Of a DNA stretch of 64,000 nucleotides, positions 27,432-35,429 are shown one piece after another. Position 1 is the stretch's first letter; each line of letters begins with the position of its first letter. The position numbers and the translations under genes were made by a program. Source of the DNA: JALHST01 sp963798435 (GTDB taxonomy: Bacteria > Bacteroidota > Bacteroidia > Flavobacteriales > Flavobacteriaceae); assembly GCA_963798435.1 (NCBI GenBank), contig CAWCTF010000005.1, positions 62,001 through 126,000 of the forward strand. Direction: 5' to 3'. The notes beneath the pieces are model-generated. The model was not told the DNA's origin. It made no database searches and saw nothing but the letters and a program-made list of their open reading frames with translations.

Positions 27432-29375
27432 ATGGCGATAACATCCACAAATCCAAGCATTACTGTATTCCCGGCCGACGAGGAGTCAAGAAAATTCGAA
27501 AAAATCAATACGGTAATTCATGAAAGTTCCCAAGAGGCGTCCTTTTACGTTGCCAATGAAATTGCCCAATTAATTCGGGAGCGTCAAAAGGAAGGAAAAA
27601 ATGCGGTTTTGGGTTTGGCAACGGGATCTACGCCTACCAAAGTATACGATTTCCTGGTAAAATTTCACCAAGAGGAAGGTCTAAGTTTTAAAAATGTTAT
27701 CACCTTCAATCTGGACGAATATTTCCCCATGGAGCCAGATTCCATACACAGCTATGTTCGTTTTATGAACGAACATCTTTTCGATCACATCGATATCAAG
27801 AAAACGAATGTAAATATTCCAGATGGTACGATGGACAAAGAAGATGTGCGGGATTTCTGCGATACCTATGAGCGAAAGATTGAAAAGGCCGGGGGTATCG
27901 ATATTCAAATTTTGGGCATTGGACGTACCGGTCATATTGGGTTCAATGAGCCTGGTTCATCCCTAAAAAGTAAAACTAGAATGGTTCGACTGGATCGGGT
28001 AACACGATTGGATGCCGCCAGCGACTTCTTCGGACTTGAAAATGTACCTGGAAAGGCGCTTACCATGGGTGTGGGTACGATTATGGCGGCGAAACGGATA
28101 ATTTTGATGGCTTGGGGTGAAGGGAAGGCCGGAATAATTCATCAGGCGGTCGAAGGAAAAATACGGGAATCGGTACCCGCAACCTTCCTTCAACATCATG
28201 AGAACTGTGACTTTATCGTTGATACCGCAGCAGCCTCTAGCCTTACACGCATAAATACACCCTGGTTGGTGGCCGAATGCAACTGGACAGACCATCTTAT
28301 CAAAAAAGCGACTATCTGGCTCTCCGAGAAATTGGATAAAGCCATTTTAAAATTGACCAATGAGGATTATAACGAGCATGGAATGGGAAGCCTCGTTGCC
28401 GAAGTAGGTTCTGCAGAACACATTAACCTAATCGTCTTCAACCAATTACAACGAACCATCACAGGTTGGCCAGGGGGTAAGCCGAATGCCGACGACAGCA
28501 ACCGACCTGAACGAAATAATCCCTATCCTAAAACATCCCTGATCTTTAGTCCGCATCCCGATGATGATGTAATATCAATGGGTGGTACCTTATTGCGTTT
28601 GGTAGACCAAGGGCACAATGTACACGTGGCCTATCAGACCTCCGGAAATATTGCGGTATTCGATGATGAGGTAATCCGTTTTATGGATTTTGCCAAGGAA
28701 ATTCAGCAGGATAATTCGGACATTGAAAAACAATTTAAAGAAGTTCGGAAATTTTTAGGTCATAAATTGCCTGGTCAAGTCGATAGCCCTGAAATTCAAA
28801 AATTTAAAGGCCTTATCCGAAAAGGGGAAGCCTTGGCGGCTTGCCGATATTGTGGTGTAAAGGAAGAAAATGCGCATTTCCAAAACCTCCCTTTTTATGA
28901 AACTGGAACGGTGAAGAAAAAGCCCCATTCCGCAGCGGACGTTCAATTGACCTATGATCTTTTAGACAAGATTCGCCCCCACCAAATATTCGCAGCCGGT
29001 GACCTTTCAGATCCACATGGCACGCATCGTGTCTGTCTACAAGTCATCTATGAGGCTATGGAACGATTTGTTCAGGAAAAGGCCGAATGGATAAATGACT
29101 GCTATTTGTGGCTCTATCGTGGCGCGTGGCAGGAATGGGATATTGCCGATATGGAAATGACCATCCCCATCGGTCCAAAAGATATGCAACGCAAAAAGAA
29201 TGCAATCTTTAAGCACCAGTCGCAAAAGGACGCCGCCATGTTTCCCGGCAATGATGATCGGGAATTCTGGCAACGGGCCGAACAAAGAAATACGCAAACC
29301 GCAAAAAAATACAATGCCCTGGGAATGGCTGAATATGAGGCTATGGAAGGATTTGTTCGATATCATTTTCAGTAA
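27432..29375 (+). CDS. nagB: glucosamine-6-phosphate deaminase fused to a PIG-L/LmbE-like domain
   Basis: The 647-residue fusion has an N-terminal NagB domain (about residues 25-290). Its signatures are LATGSTPTKVYDFL, TFNLDEYF (Asp95 as proton acceptor) and GIGRTGHIGFNEPGSSL (His168). It converts glucosamine-6-phosphate to fructose-6-phosphate and ammonia. The C-terminal half (about 365-647) is a PIG-L/LmbE-type de-N-acetylase domain with SPHPDDDVISMGG (zinc ligands, residues 375-379) and DPHGTH. E. coli NagB is only 266 residues; this long form is common in Bacteroidota. No nagA lies in the cluster, so the second domain might deacetylate the substrate, but this is not shown. Confidence 0.93.
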   Translation: MAITSTNPSITVFPADEESRKFEKINTVIHESSQEASFYVANEIAQLIRERQKEGKNAVLGLATGSTPTKVYDFLVKFHQEEGLSFKNVITFNLDEYFPMEPDSIHSYVRFMNEHLFDHIDIKKTNVNIPDGTMDKEDVRDFCDTYERKIEKAGGIDIQILGIGRTGHIGFNEPGSSLKSKTRMVRLDRVTRLDAASDFFGLENVPGKALTMGVGTIMAAKRIILMAWGEGKAGIIHQAVEGKIRESVPATFLQHHENCDFIVDTAAASSLTRINTPWLVAECNWTDHLIKKATIWLSEKLDKAILKLTNEDYNEHGMGSLVAEVGSAEHINLIVFNQLQRTITGWPGGKPNADDSNRPERNNPYPKTSLIFSPHPDDDVISMGGTLLRLVDQGHNVHVAYQTSGNIAVFDDEVIRFMDFAKEIQQDNSDIEKQFKEVRKFLGHKLPGQVDSPEIQKFKGLIRKGEALAACRYCGVKEENAHFQNLPFYETGTVKKKPHSAADVQLTYDLLDKIRPHQIFAAGDLSDPHGTHRVCLQVIYEAMERFVQEKAEWINDCYLWLYRGAWQEWDIADMEMTIPIGPKDMQRKKNAIFKHQSQKDAAMFPGNDDREFWQRAEQRNTQTAKKYNALGMAEYEAMEGFVRYHFQ

Positions 29376-29409
29376 GTAGTACACGGCGTGCAGCAATGTT
29401 TCCCTAGTA

Positions 29410-29447
29410 CCCTGTTAGGCACTCGAACGTTGCTTGACAGGGGTTTT
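29410..29447 (+). terminator. weak terminator-like hairpin after nagB
   Basis: CCCTGT (29410-29415) pairs with ACAGGG (29437-29442) around a 21-base loop and is followed by GTTTTGTTT. The loop is long and the T-run short, so termination would be partial at best. The rest of the 212-base gap shows nothing clear. Confidence 0.3.
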
Positions 29448-29587
29448 GTTTCAGGCTCCGATTTACTTGAAATGCTTTTATCCAGCACACTTTGAGACCA
29501 TTTTAAAGATGAATATGTGGCAATACTAAATTGGTTTTCCTACATTTAAGCAACAAACTAAGGACAACCACCAACTTTACGAAACCG

Positions 29588-30841
29588 ATGAAGAAGAATT
29601 ACCGAATTGTCGTCTTGATTCTCGTCACATTTTTCGTAATCTCCTTTTTGACCAATATTCTTGGAGCGCTAAATCCCAGTGTTTCGGCTAGCTTTAGCCT
29701 GAGCGAGACAATGGCCGGATTTTTACCATTTACTTTTTTTATCGCGTATGGCGTCATGTCGATTCCTTCCGGATTTATGGTCGAACGATTCGGGGAAAAG
29801 CGGCTGATGCTCTTGGCATTCCTGCTATCCCTATTAGGCGCGATACTTTTTGTGCTATTGCCAACATTCGAGGTATTTCTCATTACATTATTCACTATAG
29901 GTACCGGCATGGCAATCTTGCAGGTCGTCATCAACCCGTTATTGCGGGTTACCGGTGGCGAGGAGCATTATGCCTTTACCTCGGTGCTGGCCCAATTGAT
30001 TTTCGGCGCAGCTTCCTTCGTAAGTCCGCAGGTGTACTCCTATTTGGTTACCGGAATAAACAAGCCAGGACAGGAAGCTAGTTGGCTAATCAACGTCCTT
30101 ACCAAGATAGTGCCGTCAAATATGGCATGGATATCAATGTATTGGATCTTTGCCGTGGCCAGTCTCATCATGATAGGTATTCTATTGACGATTACTTTTC
30201 CCAAAGTCGAATTGACCAGTTCCGAGAAAACCGGGTCTCGCAAAACCTATGTCGAATTATTCAAGAATAAGTTGGTCTTGCTTTATTTCTTCGGAATTTT
30301 CGCTTATGTAGGGGCCGAACAGGGCATATCATATTGGATGTCGAAATTTCTCCAAACCTATCACGGCCTCGATTACGAAACAATCGGCGCCACTGCCGTA
30401 GGAAATTTTTGGGGGTTAATGACCTTGGGCGGTATATTAGGGTTGATTTTATTAAAAGTGCTCGATAGCAAAGTGGTACTTAAACTCTTCTCAATGCTCG
30501 CCATCCTATCTTTGGCCATAGCGCTTTTCGGGAATGCCCACTATTCATTATATGGTTTTGAAATAAGTGGTTTTTTTCTCTCGGTCATGTATCCGATAAT
30601 TTTGTCGCTCGGACTCAACTCGGTTGCTGAACATCATGGGTCTTTTGCAGGAATCCTCATGACAGGCATCATGGGCGGGGCTGTTGTGCAACTTCTTATT
30701 GGTTTCATAAGTGACTTTACATCCTTGAAAGTGGGCATGTTATTGGTTTTTGTAATGCTGGCTTACATTTTGGGTATCGGCATATGGGCCAAACCTATCA
30801 TTAGAAATAAAACGATCCAACTTCGAAAAAATGAGGATTGA
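29588..30841 (+). CDS. sugar MFS transporter (FucP/NagP-like)
   Basis: The 417-residue protein is a 12-helix major facilitator of the fucose/GlcNAc-permease group. The start is set at ATG 29588 (MKKNYRIVV...), directly before the first helix; a longer frame to 29531 adds 19 polar residues unlike the family. Visible motifs are the first-loop SIPSGFMVERFGEKR and paired helices such as AYVGAEQGISYWMSKF. Within a peptidoglycan-recycling cluster, it may import GlcNAc, MurNAc or a related amino sugar. The exact substrate is unknown. The stop codon lies inside a 10-bp tandem repeat. Confidence 0.88.
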   Translation: MKKNYRIVVLILVTFFVISFLTNILGALNPSVSASFSLSETMAGFLPFTFFIAYGVMSIPSGFMVERFGEKRLMLLAFLLSLLGAILFVLLPTFEVFLITLFTIGTGMAILQVVINPLLRVTGGEEHYAFTSVLAQLIFGAASFVSPQVYSYLVTGINKPGQEASWLINVLTKIVPSNMAWISMYWIFAVASLIMIGILLTITFPKVELTSSEKTGSRKTYVELFKNKLVLLYFFGIFAYVGAEQGISYWMSKFLQTYHGLDYETIGATAVGNFWGLMTLGGILGLILLKVLDSKVVLKLFSMLAILSLAIALFGNAHYSLYGFEISGFFLSVMYPIILSLGLNSVAEHHGSFAGILMTGIMGGAVVQLLIGFISDFTSLKVGMLLVFVMLAYILGIGIWAKPIIRNKTIQLRKNED

Positions 30842-30865
30842 GGAGGATTGAGGAGGATTGAGGAG
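30833..30865 (+). repeat. 10-bp tandem repeat across the stop codon
   Basis: GAGGATTGAG occurs three times in perfect tandem, plus a GAG remnant. The first copy encodes the last two residues and the TGA stop of the MFS gene, and the others extend into the spacer before the AmpG-like gene. Each unit carries a GAGG-type purine motif. Confidence 0.8.
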
Positions 30866-30971
30866 AACGTAGTTAGAAACGAATAACTAAAAAAAGTGCA
30901 GCCACTATTTGCTTCGTTATAGTTCAATAGAAGCGCACCATTTTTTTTAATTTTAGACCAAAGGGAAGTTT

Positions 30972-32246
30972 ATGGTCCAAAAAGACAAAGGGGCTTGGGG
31001 ATGGATCCCGATATTATATTTTACACAGGGTTTGCCTTATGTGCTTGTCGTGACTGTCTCAGTCATTATGTACAAAAAATTAGGGGTGAGCAACGAAGAC
31101 ATTGGCCTGTATACAAGTGTTCTTTATTTACCTTGGGTGCTTAAACCTTTGTGGAGTCCGTTTGTCGACCTAAGAAGCACCAAGCGCAATTGGTTCTTAG
31201 GAATGCAGCTGTTGATTTCGGTAGCACTCCTAGGAGTCGGATTGACCTTACCAACCAACTTGTTTTTTACAACTACCCTCGCTTGTTTTTGGATGGCCGC
31301 TTTTGCCTCGGCTACCAATGATATTGCCTCAGATGGGTATTATATGCTGGGTTTGACCGAAAAAAAACAGGCGTTTTTCGTGGGAATGCGCAGTGTCTTT
31401 TATCGCTTGGCCATGGTTACCGGAGAAGGCCTGATCGTAATATTTGCAGGGTATCTTGAACATAAATATGGTGACAATACAAAGGCATGGAGTATAACAA
31501 TGACCGCAGCGGCCTTTCTAATGTTGTCCTTGACCATCGCGAATTTTATAGTTACCCCGAAATACGAATCCTCCTCGGTCATTTCCACCTCAAAACCACA
31601 GGGATTTTTGGAAGTTTTTGCTGCTTTCTTTAAAAAAAAACAAATCGGAATTGCTTTGGCGTTTATCTTAACGTATCGTCTGGGCGAATCACAATTGGTC
31701 AAGATGGCAGCACCTTTTCTGTTGGATTCCCCGGAAAAAGGCGGCTTAGGCTATTCTACTGAACAACTGGGAACCATTTTTGGTACGGCCGGTGTCATTT
31801 TTTTGTCGATCGGGGGCATCGTTGGAGGCGTTCTGATTTCGCGTGACGGACTCAAAAAATGGATGTTGCCCATGGTGCTCTCCCTAAATGTCCCGAATAT
31901 ACTGTATGCCCTTCTCGCGATGACTAAAACCACGAATATCTACGCCGTTACCGCGACCGTCGTTTTCGAAAAATTCGGCTATGGTTTCGGCTTTGCCGCA
32001 TTTCTGATGTTTCTCATCTACATAGCGGAAGGAAAATCGAAGACCTCACATTATGCCATAGCAACAGGCTTTATGGCATTGGGCATGATGCTACCCGGAA
32101 TGATCAGTGGCTATATGCAACAATGGTTGGGGTACGATGGGTTCTTTGTATGGGTCGTATTGGCCTCACTTCCCGCCTTACTCCTACTAAAATACCTAGA
32201 ATATCCCATTGATTTCGGAAAGAAAACCTCAGATACGAATGGATAA
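30972..32246 (+). CDS. AmpG-family muropeptide permease (MFS)
   Basis: The 424-residue, 12-helix major facilitator resembles AmpG, which carries GlcNAc-anhydroMurNAc-peptides from periplasm to cytoplasm. Family-like features include YFTQGLPYVLVVTVSV in the first helix, LPWVLKPLWSPFVD after helix two, and ASATNDIASDGYYML in helix four. It overlaps the GH3 gene by eight bases, so the two are translationally linked. The context (nagZ-like, anmK, murQ, nagB) supports muropeptide import, which would feed the whole cluster. It is somewhat shorter than E. coli AmpG. Confidence 0.88.
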   Translation: MVQKDKGAWGWIPILYFTQGLPYVLVVTVSVIMYKKLGVSNEDIGLYTSVLYLPWVLKPLWSPFVDLRSTKRNWFLGMQLLISVALLGVGLTLPTNLFFTTTLACFWMAAFASATNDIASDGYYMLGLTEKKQAFFVGMRSVFYRLAMVTGEGLIVIFAGYLEHKYGDNTKAWSITMTAAAFLMLSLTIANFIVTPKYESSSVISTSKPQGFLEVFAAFFKKKQIGIALAFILTYRLGESQLVKMAAPFLLDSPEKGGLGYSTEQLGTIFGTAGVIFLSIGGIVGGVLISRDGLKKWMLPMVLSLNVPNILYALLAMTKTTNIYAVTATVVFEKFGYGFGFAAFLMFLIYIAEGKSKTSHYAIATGFMALGMMLPGMISGYMQQWLGYDGFFVWVVLASLPALLLLKYLEYPIDFGKKTSDTNG

Positions 32247-33849
32247 AATACTGGCATACGAAGAAGCTACCAAGGTGCTTACCCCTCTCGAAAAAATTGG
32301 CCAACTTTTTATGCCGGCGGCATTTGTCAATGATTCTGAAGAAGAAATACAGCAGTTGGAGAAGTTGATCGAGTCGCATGCTATCGGAGGGCTTTGTTTC
32401 TTTCACAGTCGTGCCAGCGCGGCCACCAATTTTGAGGGCAAGAAAAAAATAGTAAAAAACACCAAGAGTCTTGAATGTCTCAAGGAGTTGATACAGCGCT
32501 ATCAAGAACGTGCCAAATATCCGCTAGTGTTCGCTATCGATGCAGAATGGGGTTTGGCCATGCGCATTGAAAATACCCCTCAATACCCATATGCAATTAC
32601 CTTGGGTGCTATTCGCAATGAGAATGAACTACTATATCAAGTCGGTAAAGACATCGCCCAAGACTGTAAAATTGCCGGCATACATTGGAATTTTTCGCCG
32701 GTTATTGATATCAACAATAATCCGAACAACCCAGTAATCGGTTATCGCTCTTTTGGCGAAAACAGGGATGCGGTTACCGAAAAAGGCATCGCAATGATGA
32801 AGGGAATACAGAGTATGGGTCTTCTAACCAGTGCAAAACATTTTCCAGGCCATGGGGATACCGCTACCGATTCGCATTTAGGACTCCCCATTATCGAAAA
32901 GTCGAAATCGGCCTTGTTGGCGAACGAGTTGTTTCCATTTCAAAAATTGATAGAAGCTGGGGTTGATTCTGTTATGGTGGGTCATTTATCGGTTCCCTCA
33001 TTGACCATAAGTAAAAATATTCCAACGAGTATTTCAAAAGATTGTATTAAGGGAGTTTTACGCAATGAAATGGGTTTTGAGGGTGTCGTGGTTTCCGATG
33101 CCCTGAATATGCACGCGGTTTCAAAACTGTATCCCCTAAAAGGGGAACTTGAATGGGTCGCCTTTGATGCGGGTAACGATGTACTTTGTTTTTCCGAACA
33201 CGTTATCGAAGGTGTGGCCACCATTCTGAAAAATGCCAGCGAAAACCAGGTTGAAGAAAGTTTCAAACGATTTTGGAGATTGAAGGAAAAAGCATTCTGT
33301 GTTATCGAGAACTTGGGATCAAAACTCAGTGATCCTTATAGCTTGAACAAACGGATTGCTCTTAAGAGCATCACAAGATTCAAAGGTAGCGAAGAAGACA
33401 TTCGTACTTTTAGGGACCATCCTGTTCGTGGGATACATATTTCAAATGATGTTGATACGCTATTTTTTAAATTGATAAATAAGGATACTGCAGTAGCGGA
33501 TTTTTCGATCGTCGAAAGTGGTCTCGGGAATTTTGGCCCAACTCTTCCCCAAGAAGAATACATACTTTTGGCACTTTTTCCACCAAACGTAAAACCTGCC
33601 AATAACTTCGGATTTTCGAAGGAGGTCTTACCCCTTGTCAATGAGATGCTTCACACAAACAAGGTGGTATTGTATCTTTTTGGAAATCCGTATACACTGA
33701 ATCACATCCACACTGAAAAAGCACATGCAATCGTAGTAATCTATCAAGATTTTAAGGTGTTTCAGGAAGTGGCTGCCGATCATTTTTTAGGAAAAATCGA
33801 AGCTGTAGGAGAACTACCAATAAAATTAGCACGTTATGAAGGTGTATAA
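32239..33849 (+). CDS. nagZ: glycoside hydrolase family 3, NagZ-like beta-N-acetylhexosaminidase
   Basis: The 536-residue enzyme should release GlcNAc from GlcNAc-anhydroMurNAc products in the cytoplasm. The start is ATG 32239, overlapping ampG; an upstream in-frame start would lie deeper in ampG. The GH3 catalytic domain (about residues 10-345) shows FAIDAEWGLAMR, IHWNFSPVIDI, the NagZ-type KHFPGHGDTATDSH loop with the His/Asp pair, and VVSDALNMHAV with the nucleophile Asp. A further domain of nearly 190 residues follows, unlike the 340-residue E. coli NagZ. No signal peptide is seen. It overlaps anmK by 14 bases. Confidence 0.88.
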   Translation: MDKILAYEEATKVLTPLEKIGQLFMPAAFVNDSEEEIQQLEKLIESHAIGGLCFFHSRASAATNFEGKKKIVKNTKSLECLKELIQRYQERAKYPLVFAIDAEWGLAMRIENTPQYPYAITLGAIRNENELLYQVGKDIAQDCKIAGIHWNFSPVIDINNNPNNPVIGYRSFGENRDAVTEKGIAMMKGIQSMGLLTSAKHFPGHGDTATDSHLGLPIIEKSKSALLANELFPFQKLIEAGVDSVMVGHLSVPSLTISKNIPTSISKDCIKGVLRNEMGFEGVVVSDALNMHAVSKLYPLKGELEWVAFDAGNDVLCFSEHVIEGVATILKNASENQVEESFKRFWRLKEKAFCVIENLGSKLSDPYSLNKRIALKSITRFKGSEEDIRTFRDHPVRGIHISNDVDTLFFKLINKDTAVADFSIVESGLGNFGPTLPQEEYILLALFPPNVKPANNFGFSKEVLPLVNEMLHTNKVVLYLFGNPYTLNHIHTEKAHAIVVIYQDFKVFQEVAADHFLGKIEAVGELPIKLARYEGV

Positions 33850-34912
33850 AATTATCGGCCTCATGTCGGGAACTTCACTTGACGGTCTGGATCTGGCCTA
33901 TTGCCATTTTTGGCAAGCCGAAGGTACCTGGCAATTTAAAATTATGAATTCGAATAGCCTTGCTTATACCACCGAAATGCGCACAAAATTGAAGGATGCG
34001 GTATTTCTTCCTGCCGATGCGTTATTACAATTTCATACGGTCTATGGCACTTGGTTGGGCGAACAAGTAAAATCTTTTATAGACACAAATCGATTGGATG
34101 TAGATTTGATATCCAGTCACGGGCACACAACGCACCATAGACCTGAAAAAGGATTTACTTTTCAAATTGGATCAGGCCAGCACGTTGCCAATGTAAGCCA
34201 AAAAACCGTCGTTTGCGATTTTCGAACCAATGATGTATCGCTCGGTGGACAAGGCGCACCTTTGGTACCCATTGGCGATAAAATGTTGTTTGGAAGTTAT
34301 AATTTCTGTTTAAATCTGGGTGGTATCAGCAACATATCGTTCGAAAAAAAAGAAAAACGAATCGCCTATGATATCGGACTTGCAAATATGATCCTGAACT
34401 ACATTAGTCGAAAAAATGGTCTAGAATATGATAAGGGAGGAAAATTGGCAAAAACAGGAAAAATCAATTCTGGGCTGTTGCGGCAATTGAATCAGCTTGC
34501 GTTTTATGCATTACCCTTCCCAAAATCAATCGGATATGAATGGTTCGTGGCTGAAGTAATGCCCTTGGTAGACAGAACCCCCGATTCACTTGAAAATCTG
34601 TTATGTACCGCGATCCACCATATTTGCGAACAAATTTCAGCACAAATTTTACCCCATGCATTGACTTCCCCTAGCACGGTATTGATTACGGGGGGAGGAG
34701 CGCTTAACGATTTTTTGATCGAGGTTTTACAAGAGAAATTGGGACCCGGCATTCAGTGCATCATCCCGGTCAAACAGCTGATCGATTTTAAGGAAGCCCT
34801 GATTTTTGCCTTAATGGCAGTCCTTCGGGTGGAAGGTAAAACGAATGTACTTTGTTCAGTTACCGGGGCCCTCCGGGATTCGTCGAGTGGGGTGATTTAC
34901 CTTCCAAATTAG
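33836..34912 (+). CDS. anmK: anhydro-N-acetylmuramic acid kinase AnmK
   Basis: AnmK opens the 1,6-anhydro ring and phosphorylates anhydroMurNAc to MurNAc-6-phosphate using ATP. The 358-residue protein has the family motifs GLMSGTSLDGLDLAY (phosphate-binding loop), SSHGHTTHHRPEKGFTFQIG, LGGQGAPLVPIGD with the catalytic Asp region, LNLGGISNISF and a late LITGGGALNDF. The length is typical. Its ATG lies inside the end of the nagZ-like gene, showing tight coupling. The product is the substrate of MurQ, encoded about 8 kb away in the same cluster. Confidence 0.96.
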   Translation: MKVYKIIGLMSGTSLDGLDLAYCHFWQAEGTWQFKIMNSNSLAYTTEMRTKLKDAVFLPADALLQFHTVYGTWLGEQVKSFIDTNRLDVDLISSHGHTTHHRPEKGFTFQIGSGQHVANVSQKTVVCDFRTNDVSLGGQGAPLVPIGDKMLFGSYNFCLNLGGISNISFEKKEKRIAYDIGLANMILNYISRKNGLEYDKGGKLAKTGKINSGLLRQLNQLAFYALPFPKSIGYEWFVAEVMPLVDRTPDSLENLLCTAIHHICEQISAQILPHALTSPSTVLITGGGALNDFLIEVLQEKLGPGIQCIIPVKQLIDFKEALIFALMAVLRVEGKTNVLCSVTGALRDSSSGVIYLPN

Positions 34913-34972
34913 GAAGTAGCGCGCAATTACTTATATTAGTAGGTACAATACAAAAACGAATCGTACTTAAGC

Positions 34973-35233
34973 ATGTCTGAAAAACAAAAAAAAGCAACGG
35001 CGTATTGGAAAGTGAACGTTCGATACCTCACCATATTATTAACGATCTGGTTCCTTGGTTCCTATGGTGCTGGTATTCTATTTAAAGATGCCCTTGACAC
35101 CTTTCATATGGGCGGCTTCAAAGTCGGATTTTGGTTTGCACAGCAAGGCGCCATTTATCTATTCGTGCTTTTGATTTTCGTGTATGTTCGCCTAATGAAC
35201 AAATTGGATAAAAAATATGGCTATGATGATTGA
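34973..35233 (+). CDS. DUF4212 protein, small subunit of a sodium:solute symporter
   Basis: The 86-residue protein has two membrane helices (about residues 17-36 and 50-72) and matches DUF4212, recognised by the YWKVNVRYLTILLTIWFLGSYG and FWFAQQGAIYLFVLLIFVYV segments split across those helices. It usually pairs with the large symporter subunit encoded next. The 196-base gap between the two is longer than usual for this pair. I see no gene in the gap, only short repeats of no clear meaning. Confidence 0.9.
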   Translation: MSEKQKKATAYWKVNVRYLTILLTIWFLGSYGAGILFKDALDTFHMGGFKVGFWFAQQGAIYLFVLLIFVYVRLMNKLDKKYGYDD

Positions 35234-35429
35234 ACTGATTCAACAATCAAGATGCAGCCAATAGCCATAAAATATGAATGATGTACAGGGACCACAATAC
35301 AGTGTACTATATCAAGCGTAGATGCCAGAAAGTGGCGAACCATTCTAGATTCAATGCTGAATTTAAAAGGGCCGAAGTACGAATTGCATTGTAGGCACAA
35401 TTTGCATTAACCGATTAACCGAAACAATA

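Noticed and set aside
34901..34916. Terminator at the end of anmK
   Set aside because: CTTCC/GGAAG makes a five-bp stem across the stop codon, but no T-run follows.
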